From positions 1,052,001 to 1,116,000 of the forward strand of contig JACVTC010000047.1 of assembly GCA_016946835.1 (NCBI GenBank): DNA of 64,000 nt, written 5' to 3'. The notes below the pieces were generated by a model. It had not been told where the DNA came from, did not search any database, and saw nothing but the letters and a program-made list of their open reading frames with translations. The DNA comes from Neocallimastix lanati (nom. inval.) (Eukaryota; Neocallimastigomycota; Neocallimastigomycetes; Neocallimastigales; Neocallimastigaceae). Shown here piece after piece: positions 22,599 to 34,384 of this stretch (the stretch's first letter is position 1; each line of letters opens with the position of its first letter). The position numbers and the translations under genes are program-made.

Positions 22599-23297
22599 AT
22601 GAATATTCAAGGCTTAATAAAAGAACTACCTTTATTAGTCAATTATGGAAGGGATATTGATGGATGGATTAAGGACTTTGAGGAAGTTATGGAATTATGG
22701 GAGATTTACACATTGAGGCAACAATACTTTTGGATAATTAAATGTGTAAATCAAGACATAAGTATAGAAATTAAAATATTAAAAGAAAAGTATAAAAGAA
22801 ATGAATATCCAACATTAAAAGAAATACAATATGCCATTGAAAAATATTTAAATATTACTCAAAGTGAAAAATGCTGGACTTTAAAGACCATAAAAGTTCC
22901 AAATGATACAAAAATTTCAATTTTTAATGTAACTTATAGAAGACTATTAAAGAATTTGGAGTGCGACTTTAGAAAATTAGTGACAATTAAAGATTATTTA
23001 AATTCAATAAAAGTTAGACGTTTCCCATATCAACAAGTAATTATAAAAGGATGCAAAACTATAGAAGATGCTATGAAAACTGCTTCGCTCGCTGAAAGAA
23101 TAGAAAATGAATTAATAGAATCTAATAAGGAAGAAAGAGAATACTTTAATAACCATAAAATAACTTATAATAAGAGAAACAATAGGACTGACCCTTATAA
23201 CACATCTTTTAGAGAATATGGATTAATAAATGAAATATTAATAAAAATTTTAGGAAATTTAATTTTAATTATTACAATAATTATAATAATAAATTAA
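22599..23297 (+). CDS. Element C Gag-like protein (232 aa)
   Basis: Aligns by eye with the Gag N-termini of D and F: LPLLVNYGRDIDGWIKDF against LPHLADYGKDVDSWMTDF, then EYPTLKEIQYAIEKYLNIT and KDYLNSIKVRRFP. It covers the capsid-like part only, with no zinc knuckle. It starts eight bases after a poly(A) tract. The C-terminus becomes low complexity. In trans assembly with D/F-type particles is inferred, not shown. Confidence 0.75.
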   Translation: MNIQGLIKELPLLVNYGRDIDGWIKDFEEVMELWEIYTLRQQYFWIIKCVNQDISIEIKILKEKYKRNEYPTLKEIQYAIEKYLNITQSEKCWTLKTIKVPNDTKISIFNVTYRRLLKNLECDFRKLVTIKDYLNSIKVRRFPYQQVIIKGCKTIEDAMKTASLAERIENELIESNKEEREYFNNHKITYNKRNNRTDPYNTSFREYGLINEILIKILGNLILIITIIIIIN

Positions 23298-23350
23298 AAA
23301 CTAATAATTATTATAATAAAATAAATAATTTTACGCCTAGACAAAACAAA

Positions 23351-24253
23351 ATGAATTATTATAAAAGAAATTATAATATTGAACAAAATAAAAATTTTAA
23401 TAATTTTGATTCGGGTTATACTTATGTTAAATGTGGCAATTCAAATTTTAATTGTAAAGAAAATTATTTAAAATCTATGAATAATTCTAATTGTAATTCT
23501 TGCATGAATGTTAATTCAATAAATAATTATTATATTAATAAAGAAAATTTGAATTCATATTATTATTATGGTAATATTAATAGTTCTTCAAAAGGTATTT
23601 ATAAAGAAATAATAAATAGTAATTATGATCATAATATTAATAGTAAAGATACTTGCACTATTGAAGAAAATTATAATTTAAATTCCGTGGATGAAAATGT
23701 TAATGTTAAGGGCGAATCAGGAAATAAACACGTAAATAATGATAATGATAGAATTCAAACTAAAATCACAACTTATAATGATAATATGGATAAACAAATT
23801 ATTGAAGAAAATATAGAAGGTAATATGGTAATTAATAAATTGAGTGATACTATTCTCGAAGGTAACGTATATAATCCATCACATAAACTAATTCCAGTAG
23901 AAAAGAAAAACGAAAACATATTATTATGTAAAGAGGAAAGTAAATTATTAGAAAGTAAACCTATTGATAAATTGAAAATAAATAAAATTAAGATGGAAGG
24001 AAATAATTTAAATATTTATAATGAAATGATAAATAAAATTAAAATAAATTCTGATAATAAAATAATAATAAAAAAAATACCTACTGTAGAAAATTTCAAC
24101 CAAAATAATGGTAATCGCAAAAATAATTCAAAAAGAAAATTTAAAATTAAATTTAATTATAAAAATACAATTATTAAAAAGTATAATAATAATAGGAAAG
24201 ATACAAAGTGTATTATCAGGAATTACAAATATAAAAGAAAAAGAAAAACATAG
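23351..24253 (+). CDS. Element C second frame, Asn/Lys-rich, function unknown (300 aa)
   Basis: Follows the Gag-like frame by 50 bases. Very rich in Asn, Lys, Ile and Ser with scattered CNSNFNC/CNSC-like cysteines and no recognised domain. It may match the low-complexity Gag C-terminus and Pol N-terminus of D and F. A+T bias alone could keep such a frame open, so it may not be a protein. Confidence 0.35.
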   Translation: MNYYKRNYNIEQNKNFNNFDSGYTYVKCGNSNFNCKENYLKSMNNSNCNSCMNVNSINNYYINKENLNSYYYYGNINSSSKGIYKEIINSNYDHNINSKDTCTIEENYNLNSVDENVNVKGESGNKHVNNDNDRIQTKITTYNDNMDKQIIEENIEGNMVINKLSDTILEGNVYNPSHKLIPVEKKNENILLCKEESKLLESKPIDKLKINKIKMEGNNLNIYNEMINKIKINSDNKIIIKKIPTVENFNQNNGNRKNNSKRKFKIKFNYKNTIIKKYNNNRKDTKCIIRNYKYKRKRKT

Positions 24254-24494
24254 TTTGAATATAATTCAATTAAATTTTCAAAATTCAAAATTCAAAAATT
24301 CAAAATTTAAATTATTAAATTTCAAATTTCAAATTTCAAATTTCAAATTTCAAATTTCTATAAAAAAAAAAAAAAAAAAAAAAATTTATACATAATATTT
24401 TTATGTTTTTACTTTTTTAACAAAATATATATAAAAATTTAATTATTAAATAATTAAAAAAAAAAAAAAAAAAAAAAATTTTTTTTTTTCGCCT

Positions 24495-24513
24495 GACTTC
24501 AAGGGACGAAGTC
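24495..24513 (+). promoter_or_regulatory. Pre-PPT hairpin of element C
   Basis: GACTTCAAGGGACGAAGTC: six-base stem GACTTC/GAAGTC and AAGGGAC loop, just before the purine tract AAAGTGGGGGAA and the 3' LTR. The same 19 bases occur in D, P and F. Confidence 0.8.
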
Positions 24514-24534
24514 TTATTTAAAGTGGGGGAATCT

Positions 24535-25192
24535 TGATACGATACCACTATAAAAATAAGATTTAGGTAAGAAATTTAGGTTAGAAATATTGTATAAATA
24601 TTATTGGTTATAATAATTAAAATAATTTATATATAGTTAATTCAAATAATTATTTTTAAAAGCATGGTTAATTCTTTTATCATAATTAAAATAGATAAAT
24701 TATATTAATAATGATTCTATTATTATGATAATAAATTAATTCATCATTATTATTAATAAGTTTTATTTTATATTTTAAATATTATTTTGAGAATTATATA
24801 GTTTTAGGAATTATATTATAAATATTGATAATTATATTTTATTTAGGAAATATATTTTAAATATTAATAGTTAAATATATTTAATAATGAAATTGTATTT
24901 TTAAATAAAGTTATTAGGAAATTAATAGTTAAAGAGATATGTTTAATAAAAATATAATATTAATTAATTATTTTAACAATTATATAAAATTAAGAGAATG
25001 TAATAATAAATTATTATGTATGTAAAAATAAAATTATAAAAATAAATAAAGAACAAAATATTATTATAAAACATTATTATTATAAATTATTTTCTTATAT
25101 TTATTAGAATATATTATTGTGTCATAATTCCCTAGAGAAACGACCAAATAAATAAATAACTAGATATGGAATATTTTAAATGTTCTGTATCA
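24535..25192 (+). repeat. Element C 3' LTR (658 bp)
   Basis: Same length as the 5' copy, no difference seen. Short AAATTTC tandem repeats (about 24315-24360) lie upstream in the 3' non-coding part. Confidence 0.9.
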
Positions 25193-25196
25193 CGTG

Positions 25197-25742
25197 GGAT
25201 GCAGTATTTAAATAAAAAGAGAATATTATCAAGAAATAAAATTAAATATAATAAATAATTAGTTAAATTATATATGTATATTATAATAATAAATAGTAAT
25301 ATAAAAATTATTAAATTTATTTAATTAGTTAATAGCCAATAGGATTTAATTTATAGTAAATTAGAAATTAGAAATATAAAAGAAAAATTATTATAATTCT
25401 TTAAAGAAAAGGAGGTTTTTTTATTTGGAAAAAAATAGAGATAAAATTGGTTAAAATAAATATATTTGGGGAATATATTTATTTATCAAAAATTTTAATA
25501 GTAATAAGTTAGTTAGAAATAAATAATTAATAAGATCTTTAATAACATTTTATTATAAAATTTGTATTACGACATAAATAATTTAAATAAATAAATAAAA
25601 CGACAAAACTATAATTTTTTTTTATATTTTGTTTTAATATTAACGTGTATTGTAATTATATATTTTTATATTAGAATATATTTTTATTTAATACAATCTT
25701 GCTAACCACAAAAACATTGATACTTATAAAAATAACGTATCA
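25197..25742 (+). repeat. Element D 5' LTR (546 bp)
   Basis: Ends AACGTATCA. Matches 33292-33837 in length and order. Confidence 0.9.
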
Positions 25743-25747
25743 AAATT

Positions 25748-25764
25748 TGGCGCCCAACGTGGGG
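25748..25764 (+). other. Element D primer-binding site, tRNA-Lys(CUU) type
   Basis: TGGCGCCCAACGTGGGG, five bases after the LTR. It is complementary to the 3' end of eukaryotic tRNA-Lys(CUU), which ends in CCCCACGTTGGGCG plus CCA. Element F has the same site. Confidence 0.88.
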
Positions 25765-25907
25765 GGAAAGCAAGATCAAATAAATTAATATGAAAATAAT
25801 AAGAAAATTATAATTACAATATAATTATCATAATAGAATACTTTTTTTTTATATATAATCTTTCATTTATTTTTCTTTTTTTTTATCAAATAATTATTTT
25901 TTTTACA

Positions 25908-27224
25908 ATGTTTGACGCTACTAAACTGCAAAGGAAACTACCACATCTGGCTGATTATGGAAAAGATGTAGACAGCTGGATGACCGACTTTGTTAAGATA
26001 ATGGAGCTTTATGATATAATGGAACCAAGGCGAATTTTTATTTGGGTAAAGGAAGCTGTGGAAGAAGATATTCAAGGAGCGTTACAATCATTGGTAGTCA
26101 GACGAGGGGATGAAATGAGATATCCCACATTTAAAGAAATTCAAAATACAATTGAAGAACATTTGCACATTACAGAAAATGATAAATGTGCAGTTCTCAA
26201 AACAATACAAATAAATCAAGAAGAATCAATTAAAAAGTTTAATTACAGATATAAAAAATTATATAATAAACTCAGTTTAGAATATAGAAGACTTATATCT
26301 GTAAAGGACTACACGAATGCTATTAGCTCCTGTGTATTTCCATGCTCAAGAGTTATGGTTGCAGAATGTGATACAATAAATGAGGCGTGCAAAATTGCAG
26401 AAGTAGCTGAGGAGACTGAAAAAGAAATAGCAAATATAAATCAAAGAAATGAAATTAATAATATGAGGAATCATATTATGTTTACTCAGAATCAGCCGGA
26501 TAATAGCTTACTAATGCGACATCCATTCTACGAAAACTTACAGTTAAATCAATTACCTATGAACCATAATAATAATATATTCCAGGAAAGAAATAATTGG
26601 AATTCTAAATCTAGATTATGGAACAATAATAATAATTTCAGAAATTCAAATTATGTATATCACATGAGTAATCCATATAATAATCTAAATTATTACTTGA
26701 ATAATAAAAATGATATTAATAAAATGAACAATGGAAATTTTACAAATCGTTATAATAGTAGATTTAATTATAATAAATTTTGGCACAGTAATAATATTAA
26801 TCAATATATGAATAATAATAACAAATATAATATGAACAATATGAATAATAATCAGCCATCCAATGAAATAAGAGACAATAAGATGAATCATTATTTAAAC
26901 AATTTGAACAACAATATTAATATAACAAATAATGATAAAGAACATGACAACCAAATGTTTAATAATAATAAATTTAATACAAATAATATGATTCAATCCT
27001 TTAATTATCAAAATGGAAATAATCACAACAATGGGATAGAAAATAATAATGTCAGTAATACATTAGTAACTAATAAAAACTCAATTAACAACAATAATAA
27101 CAACCATGTGAATTGTTACCGTTGCACAATGAATGGACATAGAGCTTCAGAATGTCCTTATACATTTAAGCAATTGGCTGAATTGGAAGAAAAAGGATTG
27201 CTCAATAAACATTTAAACCAATAG
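25908..27224 (+). CDS. Element D Gag (438 aa)
   Basis: Starts MFDATKLQRKLPHLADYGKD, matching F Gag (MFDAAKLLKVLPHLSDYGKD), which fixes the start. Capsid-like region about 1-180 (RYPTFKEIQNTIEEHLHIT, KKFNYRYKKLY), a long Asn/Met-rich linker (about 190-400) and one CCHC knuckle CYRCTMNGHRASEC near 405-418. Binds and packages the element RNA. Pol follows in its own frame. Confidence 0.92.
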   Translation: MFDATKLQRKLPHLADYGKDVDSWMTDFVKIMELYDIMEPRRIFIWVKEAVEEDIQGALQSLVVRRGDEMRYPTFKEIQNTIEEHLHITENDKCAVLKTIQINQEESIKKFNYRYKKLYNKLSLEYRRLISVKDYTNAISSCVFPCSRVMVAECDTINEACKIAEVAEETEKEIANINQRNEINNMRNHIMFTQNQPDNSLLMRHPFYENLQLNQLPMNHNNNIFQERNNWNSKSRLWNNNNNFRNSNYVYHMSNPYNNLNYYLNNKNDINKMNNGNFTNRYNSRFNYNKFWHSNNINQYMNNNNKYNMNNMNNNQPSNEIRDNKMNHYLNNLNNNINITNNDKEHDNQMFNNNKFNTNNMIQSFNYQNGNNHNNGIENNNVSNTLVTNKNSINNNNNNHVNCYRCTMNGHRASECPYTFKQLAELEEKGLLNKHLNQ

Positions 27225-27310
27225 ATGGGAGAAGGACAACTTCCATTAACCAAACCAATAAAATAATATTCAAAAATAATGACTCATATAATAATAATAA
27301 TAATAAAATA

Positions 27311-27330
27311 ATGTTCAAAAATAACGACTC

Positions 27331-27374
<44 letters not shown>

Positions 27375-30300
27375 TAATGACAATGGTAGACGATCAAACA
27401 ATATTACCTATAATTAATAATAATATTAAAGAAAAACAAAAATGTAATGACCTTAATATAAACAATAATAGTAACACTACACAAAATACATTAAATAGAC
27501 CAATTGAAATTATAGCAGCCGCTACTCGAAATTCAAGAAATAAATTAAACAAACATAATGAAAAGCCATACAATAGAAAGGAAGTGAGATTTAATTTAAA
27601 GGACAATCCAAAACCAATACAAACGGCAGCTATGAGTCATAATAATATTAATAATAATACTAGTGATAATAAAATTAGTACTAATAATAGTATTAATAAT
27701 AATTATAATAATAATATTAATAATAAAAATAATATCGATTATAGTAATACAAATGCTAATAATAATTATAATAATATTAATAATCATAAGAATAATAAGA
27801 ATAATGAATATGAAAACAATAATAAGAATAAGAATAATAAAATTAATCATAATATAGACAATTATAACGATAATGCGAATAATGATAATAAAAATAATAA
27901 TACTATAGATAATTATAATAGTAATAATGATTTTAATGAAAATAAGGAAAATAATACTTACGACTATTTTAAAGAAAATACTGTCACCAATAATGATGAT
28001 AATACTCATAACAATACAAGCAATACCCAAAGGGTTGATGAAGATGTAATTATGATAGAAGAATCTGAAGATGATGAAGATAATGATGCTGATAAAGAAA
28101 ATTATAACTCTAAAAATTATAATAATATTTTACCTGGTAGATCTAAGAATTTTAATAATATAATTAAGGAAAACCCGGATATGGTCTCTAATAGTGAAAA
28201 TCGTAAAACAGAAAAACTAGAATATCTTGATCCTTCCTTTATAACAGAGAAAAATATTCGAAATGTTAAAGGTAAAAATAGGGAAGAAAAAATTAAAGAA
28301 ATAAAAAATAAAGCTAAGAAAATAAATACCGACATTGAGCAAAGTGAAACTTCTTTTAAGAAACCTGAAAAACACATCAAACTTATGGAAAAATTTGGTG
28401 ATTATTATATTCAAGATTTAATAAAAGAAATTGCATCAACTGATGTAATAACAAAATTAGTTTACCTTTTAGATCTTTTTCCAAAATTCCGTACAGAATT
28501 TTTAAAAGCTTTAAAATTAGCGCCTAAACAAACAATAACAAATGTGATGACGGTTATCACAAAACATAAAATAATTAAAGTTTGCGGTAAAGTAGAAAAT
28601 AATGACTGTGAAATATTTTTAGATACGTGTGCTAGTGTCAACTTTATCACACGTTCTGCTTTAAATAAATTAAAAATCAACAAACCTTCTATTGGTAGAA
28701 TTTCTGAAACAATATTTCAAGCGTACTCTAATTCTTCAACAGAGAGTGATATCTATGACTTACAGATTTCTATTGGTAGTAAAACTTTTAATGAATATTT
28801 CAGAGTAATAGAAAAGGATGATATTTTCGATATCTTAATTGGTGTTGATTCTCTAAAGAATAATAGATTTGATATTAACTTAGTAGATGATACTTTATAT
28901 TATATTGATGAAAATAATAATTACATTAAACTAGCAGATCTATTTTATGATATCAATCTTAATAATACTTACAAGGATGATGAGGATATAGAAAAACATC
29001 AAAATACAAAATCTGAACCTTTTTTATTAACAATTACAGTTACCAATGATAAAGAAATTACGAACACTAATGAATTACCTAACACGAAAGAACATTTAAT
29101 TAACGAAATAATATCTTCTGTTCCTAATAAATTTAAAAATAAAATTAGTAAATTATTTTTTAAATTTAAAAATGTAGTTGCAATTAAAACAGATGATTTA
29201 GGAAGGTCAAAATTATTACCTCACAGGATTGAATTAATTCCAAAATCTTCACCCATAAAGTTAAAAGCTTACCGTTTATCCAAAGCGCAAACAAAAGCTC
29301 TAAAGGAAATTTTGATTAAGCTAATAGAAAACAAACTAATAGAGCCATCCTACTCTTCATGGGCATTTCCAGTAGTACTAGTTCCAAAGAAAAACGGCGA
29401 CTGGAGAATGTGTGTCGACTTTAGGGCTTTAAACAATATAACTATTAAGGATTCCTATGCTTTGCCCTTAATTGATGACATATTAATGTTTATTGGAAAG
29501 AACGCTAAAATACTCTCTACTATTGATCTTTTTTCTGGTTATCATCAGGTTCCAATGAATCCTGATGATAAAGATAAAACAACATTCACAACGATGTTTG
29601 GAAACTATAAATTTTGTGTGATGCCGTTTATGCTATGTAATGCACCGGCTACATTTCAACGTGAAATGAACCGGATTTTTTTTGACTTGATTGGAGTATG
29701 CTTATTTGTTTACATTGACGATTTAGTAATATTTTCTGACTCAATTGAATCACACATTACTCATCTTACTAAAGTATTCCAAATCCTAGCAGACAATGGT
29801 TTGAAAATAAACTTAGAAAAATGTTCTTTTTTCAAAGAAGAAGTAGTCCTTCTTGGTCATGTATTATCCACAAAAGGTATTGCCCCGATTCCTGATAAGA
29901 TTAAAGTTATAATTAACTGGCTACCCCCTAAAAATATCACTCAACTTAAATCATTTTTGGGAGCTGTTGGTTATTATCGGAAATTTATTAAAAATTTTGC
30001 TCAGATTGCAAATCCTCTGTTTAATCTCTTAAAGAAAGATGTACCGTATGAATGGTCCGAAAAGTGCAACATAGCCTTTGAAAAATTAAAAATGTCACTA
30101 ACGGTTGCCCCTATTTTAACTCCTCCTGATTATTCTAAACCTTTTATTATCCGAACAGATGCTTCCAGAGATGGACTTGGTGGAGTACTTCTCCAAACAA
30201 ATGAAAATTCAATTGAAATCCCCATATATTTTGAAAGTAGAACTCTTTCCGCTGCTGAATCTAATTATAGTGTTACTGATTTAGAAGGCAAAGCAATATT

Positions 30301-31759
30301 TCATTGTGTTAAAAAATTTAAACCCTATTTTAGTGGAAGCCCTTTTACCACTATCGTTTATACAGACCATAAACCCTTGGTTAGTATATTTGCTAATAGA
30401 GAGCCTTCAAATAATCGCCACCTTAAATGGGTTACTGAACTATCAATATTAAATGTTCAAGTCCAATTTCAAGAGGGGAAGAAGAACGTTATTGCTGACG
30501 CTTTATCTAGGTTACCTACAAAAGAAATACATGAAAATAAAGAAATATTAAATGCATTAGTAAACAATGATGTTTTATCCAATAATAGCAATGATAGTAT
30601 AAATAAATTTATGAATGAATTTATAAATAAGAGAATTATAAATATTGATGGTGTGGAATATCTTAAACAAGGAGAACAACTGAGAAGAATAGTTCACAAC
30701 AAAGAAGAGAAGCAAAAATTAATCGAAGAAGCCCATGGTCTAGGCCATGAAGGAGCTTATAAAATTTATAGCAGACTGAAGAGGGATTACTACTGGGGAA
30801 ATATGAAAAAAGATATACAAATACTAATAAAATGTTGTCACAAGTGTCAAACTTGTCGACCACAAAAATTAAATAAATATACCGAAAATATTGCAACTGT
30901 ACCTGAATATCCTTTCTCAAGAGTTGGGTTGGATCTAATAGGACCGTTACCTATAACAAATAAAGGTAATAGATATATAATTGTATTAGTAGATTATCTT
31001 ACCAAATGGGTGGAAGCAGAACCCTTACAATCTGCCGAATCTCAAGATGTAATAAATTTTCTCAAGAAAATATTTGCACGACATGGTGTTCCTGAAATTT
31101 TAGTTACTGACAATGGTCCACAGTTTACTTCCGATAAGACAAAAGCATTTTTGGACCTTAACGACATTTATGTAAATTATGTAGCAACCTATCACCCCTC
31201 GTCTAATGGAGAAGTAGAAAACAGAAATAGGGAAATAGGTAAGTATCTCAGGTTACTCGGAGAAGAGGATTCGCAGTGGGACGAAACACTTTATAGTGCT
31301 CTTTGGACTTTAAGAACGTGCAAGAATGAAGTTACGAAGCACAGCAGCTTTGAATTGTTGTATGGTCGGAGAGACTTACAACCATTCGAACTCGCTGTTA
31401 ATGTCGAATCCAAAAATGACTGGGAAGACGAAGAAGAATTTTGGCTGAGGAAATTTATTAACCATGACCGTTGGATCCGTGAAGCAATAAAGAACATTGA
31501 AACAGCAAACAAGTTGTGGGAAGATCGTAGAAAACAAATAAAAAGAATGAGAGCAAAGTATAAGCCAGGTAATCTTGTTTTGGTCAAATTGTTCAACAGA
31601 AAGAAGCTGGATCCGTTTTTCACAGGCCCACTAAAGATCGTAAAACAAGAGTTCAATACAGTAACAGTTTGCGATCCAGTAACTGGGGAAGTTGCTGATA
31701 GGAACATTCATTTAAAAAATATTATTCCATATTTCACAGAATTGAATTTAGAAGAATAA
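27311..31759 (+). CDS. Element D Pol (1,482 aa from first ATG)
   Basis: The first 330 residues are mostly Asn repeats coded by AAT/AAC. Then protease FLDTCAS (about 437), reverse transcriptase with YIDD (about 801), RNase H TDASRDG (about 950) and TDHKPL, integrase zinc domain HGLGHEG...CHKCQ (about 1140-1180), core LDLIGP, TDNGPQF, GEVENRN (about 1205-1300) and GPLK near the end. The DTC protease triplet is shared with B and F. The start is uncertain because Pol is expected to be made with Gag. Closest in the window is F Pol. Confidence 0.94.
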
Positions 31760-31797
31760 GGATACATATATATATACAAAAAAAAAAAAATTAACAG

Positions 31798-31831
<34 letters not shown>

Positions 31832-31947
31832 AATTAAATTATATTGAAACTTCAAAACCTCAAAATTGAAATTTCAAAATCTGAATTTAAAACTTATAAT
31901 TTTGAAATTTATTTTATTCATTACTTAACATTTGATAAATTTTATCT

Positions 31948-31983
<36 letters not shown>

Positions 31984-32995
31984 ATAATAATAATAATAAT
32001 AATTATATATAAGAACTGATTATATTAGATATAATAATAAAATATATAAACATAGATAGTATAGATAGTATAATTAACTATAATATAGACAATATAACGT
32101 AATAGATAGTATAATAATATAAATATTATATATTGAGTAAAATAATAAAATATTGATAATATAACAAATAGATAGTATAATAATATAAATATTATATATT
32201 GAGTAAAATAATAAAATATTGATAATATAACAAATAGATAGTATAATAATATAAATATTATATATTGAGTAAAATAATAAAATATTGATAATATAACAAA
32301 TAGATATTATAATAATATAAATATTATATATTGAGTAAAATAATAAAATATTGATAATATAACAAATAGATAGTATAATAATATAAATATTATATATTGA
32401 GTAAAATAATAAAATATTGATAATATAACAAATAGATAGTATAATAATATAAATATTATATATTGAGTAAAATAATAAAATATAGATGAAATAACAAAAA
32501 GATAGTATAATAATATATATTATTAACTAAAATAACAAAATAGATAGTATTATAATATAAAATAATATGAATGTTATAGATAAATATAATTATATAATAA
32601 TATACAAAAATAATAATAGTATATATTTTAAAACCATAGGTTCAACACTAAATTAAGACATTGATTCAAAAGATTATTTTATTTTTTTTTTAATTATAAT
32701 TTTATTTGGATAATAATGATTATAATACATATTAATGATAATTAAAAAAATACATGGCGAAAAGAAAATAATGTGAACATAATGAGATTTGACAAAGAAA
32801 TTTGACGTTATAAATTCTAAATTATACGATATTTCCAAATATATATATATATTTATATAACAAATGGTAACAATGAAATTAAATCAATTAATAAAAATAA
32901 TAATTGAATGTAATTATCAATTTAAATATGTAATCATCAATTTAAATATATTATAATAATAATAATAATAATAATAACATAATATACATACCTAA

Positions 32996-33035
<40 letters not shown>

Positions 33036-33148
33036 CCATGAATAAGACATTTACATTGATAAACTTCACATGTTCAATGAATTAATAATTGACCAATAAA
33101 ATAATAATAATTCATATAAAATTTTTTTTTTGAACAAAGATTAATTTT

Positions 33149-33202
<54 letters not shown>

Positions 33203-33252
33203 CAAACTAGCAAATTTAAATGGATTTATATATATATATATATATTTTTTAG
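31760..33252 (+). other. Element D 3' non-coding part
   Basis: A/T-rich with several A tracts (about 31951-31980, 33000-33033, 33155-33197) and the 66-bp minisatellite listed separately. No gene is supported. F has a similar 1.2-kb part at the same place. Confidence 0.7.
32097..32510 (+). repeat. 66-bp minisatellite, about six copies
   Basis: The marker TTGAGTAAAATAATAAAAT recurs every 66 bases from about 32132 to about 32463. Inner copies are nearly identical and the outer ones drift. Confidence 0.88.
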
Positions 33253-33271
33253 GACTTCAAGGGACGAAGTC
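33253..33271 (+). promoter_or_regulatory. Pre-PPT hairpin of element D
   Basis: GACTTCAAGGGACGAAGTC, identical to C, P and F. Followed by the purine tract AAGCGGGGGCG (about 33278-33288). Confidence 0.82.
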
Positions 33272-33291
33272 TAGGCTAAGCGGGGGCGTCT

Positions 33292-33837
33292 TGATGCAGT
33301 ATTTAAATAAAAAGAGAATATTATCAAGAAATAAAATTAAATATAATAAATAATTAGTTAAATTATATATGTATATTATAATAATAAATAGTAATATAAA
33401 AATTATTAAATTTATTTAATTAGTTAATAGCCAATAGGATTTAATTTATAGTAAATTAGAAATTAGAAATATAAAAGAAAAATTATTATAATTCTTTAAA
33501 GAAAAGGAGGTTTTTTTATTTGGAAAAAAATAGAGATAAAATTGGTTAAAATAAATATATTTGGGGAATATATTTATTTATCAAAAATTTTAATAGTAAT
33601 AAGTTAGTTAGAAATAAATAATTAATAAGATCTTTAATAACATTTTATTATAAAATTTGTATTACGACATAAATAATTTAAATAAATAAATAAAACGACA
33701 AAACTATAATTTTTTTTTATATTTTGTTTTAATATTAACGTGTATTGTAATTATATATTTTTATATTAGAATATATTTTTATTTAATACAATCTTGCTAA
33801 CCACAAAAACATTGATACTTATAAAAATAACGTATCA
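33292..33837 (+). repeat. Element D 3' LTR (546 bp)
   Basis: TGATGCAG...GTATCA. The CGTG that follows overlaps the first two bases of the next LTR-like sequence. Confidence 0.9.
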
Positions 33838-34171
33838 CGTGATAATAAGTTTAAGGTATTATTTATTTTATTTTCTAAACTTATTTTATATCGTTTTACT
33901 GTTAAGATTTTGATATAATTTATAATTTAAATTTAAATAAAATAATATGTTTTAATAAAAATATTCACTAAGTCGATATGTCTATATAGTAATATACTAT
34001 ATAGATATATAATAATAATAATAAATATTTAAATGTTTAGTTTAATAAAAATTTATTTATAATAAACTTTGATAATTAGAATTATCAAATTAATTTGATT
34101 TTAAATTTATTGATTTTATTTAATAATAAAATATCTATAATATATTACTATTAAGGTAATTTTACAATAAC

Positions 34172-34225
34172 CTTACAAAGAACATAAAAGATAGATTTTT
34201 ACATCTTTCTTTTATACTTTGTAAG
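34172..34225. promoter_or_regulatory. Long hairpin within LTR H1
   Basis: CTTACAAAG pairs with CTTTGTAAG. Further in, ATAAAAGA pairs with TCTTTTAT and AGAT with ATCT. It is kept in the H2 copy (about 36556-36609). It may act in the RNA as a 3'-end or stability element. Confidence 0.5.
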
Positions 34226-34372
34226 TTACATAATAATAATATTTAATTATAAGATAATAATATAAATAATAATAAAATATAAGGATAAATTTAATTATAT
34301 AATTAATTTGAATAATTGAATTTAATATAGATATGTTGTAAACATATATAAAAACATAATATAAATAAAATA

Positions 34373-34384
34373 CACGTGACGTCA
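34373..34384. promoter_or_regulatory. E-box plus CRE palindrome in LTR H1
   Basis: CACGTG overlaps TGACGTCA. These are binding palindromes for bHLH and ATF/CREB-type bZIP factors. The same 12 bases recur in H2 at 36769-36780. In an A/T desert this is a credible LTR promoter element. Confidence 0.5.

Larger units (their letters stand above)
21559..25192 (+). mobile_element. Element C: gag-only, non-autonomous Ty3/Gypsy-type LTR element
   Basis: 3,634 bp with two 658-bp LTRs that look identical, flanked by CGTG (21555-21558 and 25193-25196). The interior carries a Gag-like frame and an Asn-rich frame but no protease, reverse transcriptase, RNase H or integrase. LTR ends TGATACGATA...GTATCA match those of F, and its Gag is related to D and F. 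It must be mobilised by enzymes of another element. The layout resembles the gag-only TR-GAG class described in plants. Confidence 0.85.
25197..33837 (+). mobile_element. Element D: Ty3/Gypsy LTR retrotransposon, looks whole
   Basis: 8,641 bp with two 546-bp LTRs, flanked by CGTG (25193-25196 and 33838-33841). Order: LTR, tRNA-Lys primer site, short leader, gag, pol, 1.5-kb A/T-rich 3' part with a minisatellite, hairpin, purine tract, LTR. It is the same family as F. Equal LTR lengths suggest a fairly recent insertion. Confidence 0.93.

Noticed and set aside
24091-24395. 95-codon Lys/Ile-rich open frame at the end of element C
   Set aside because: It overlaps the Asn-rich frame and the AAATTTC tandem repeats; a by-product of base composition.
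32097-32510. CRISPR-like array
   Set aside because: The 66-bp units follow each other directly with no unique spacers, and the context is a eukaryotic retrotransposon.
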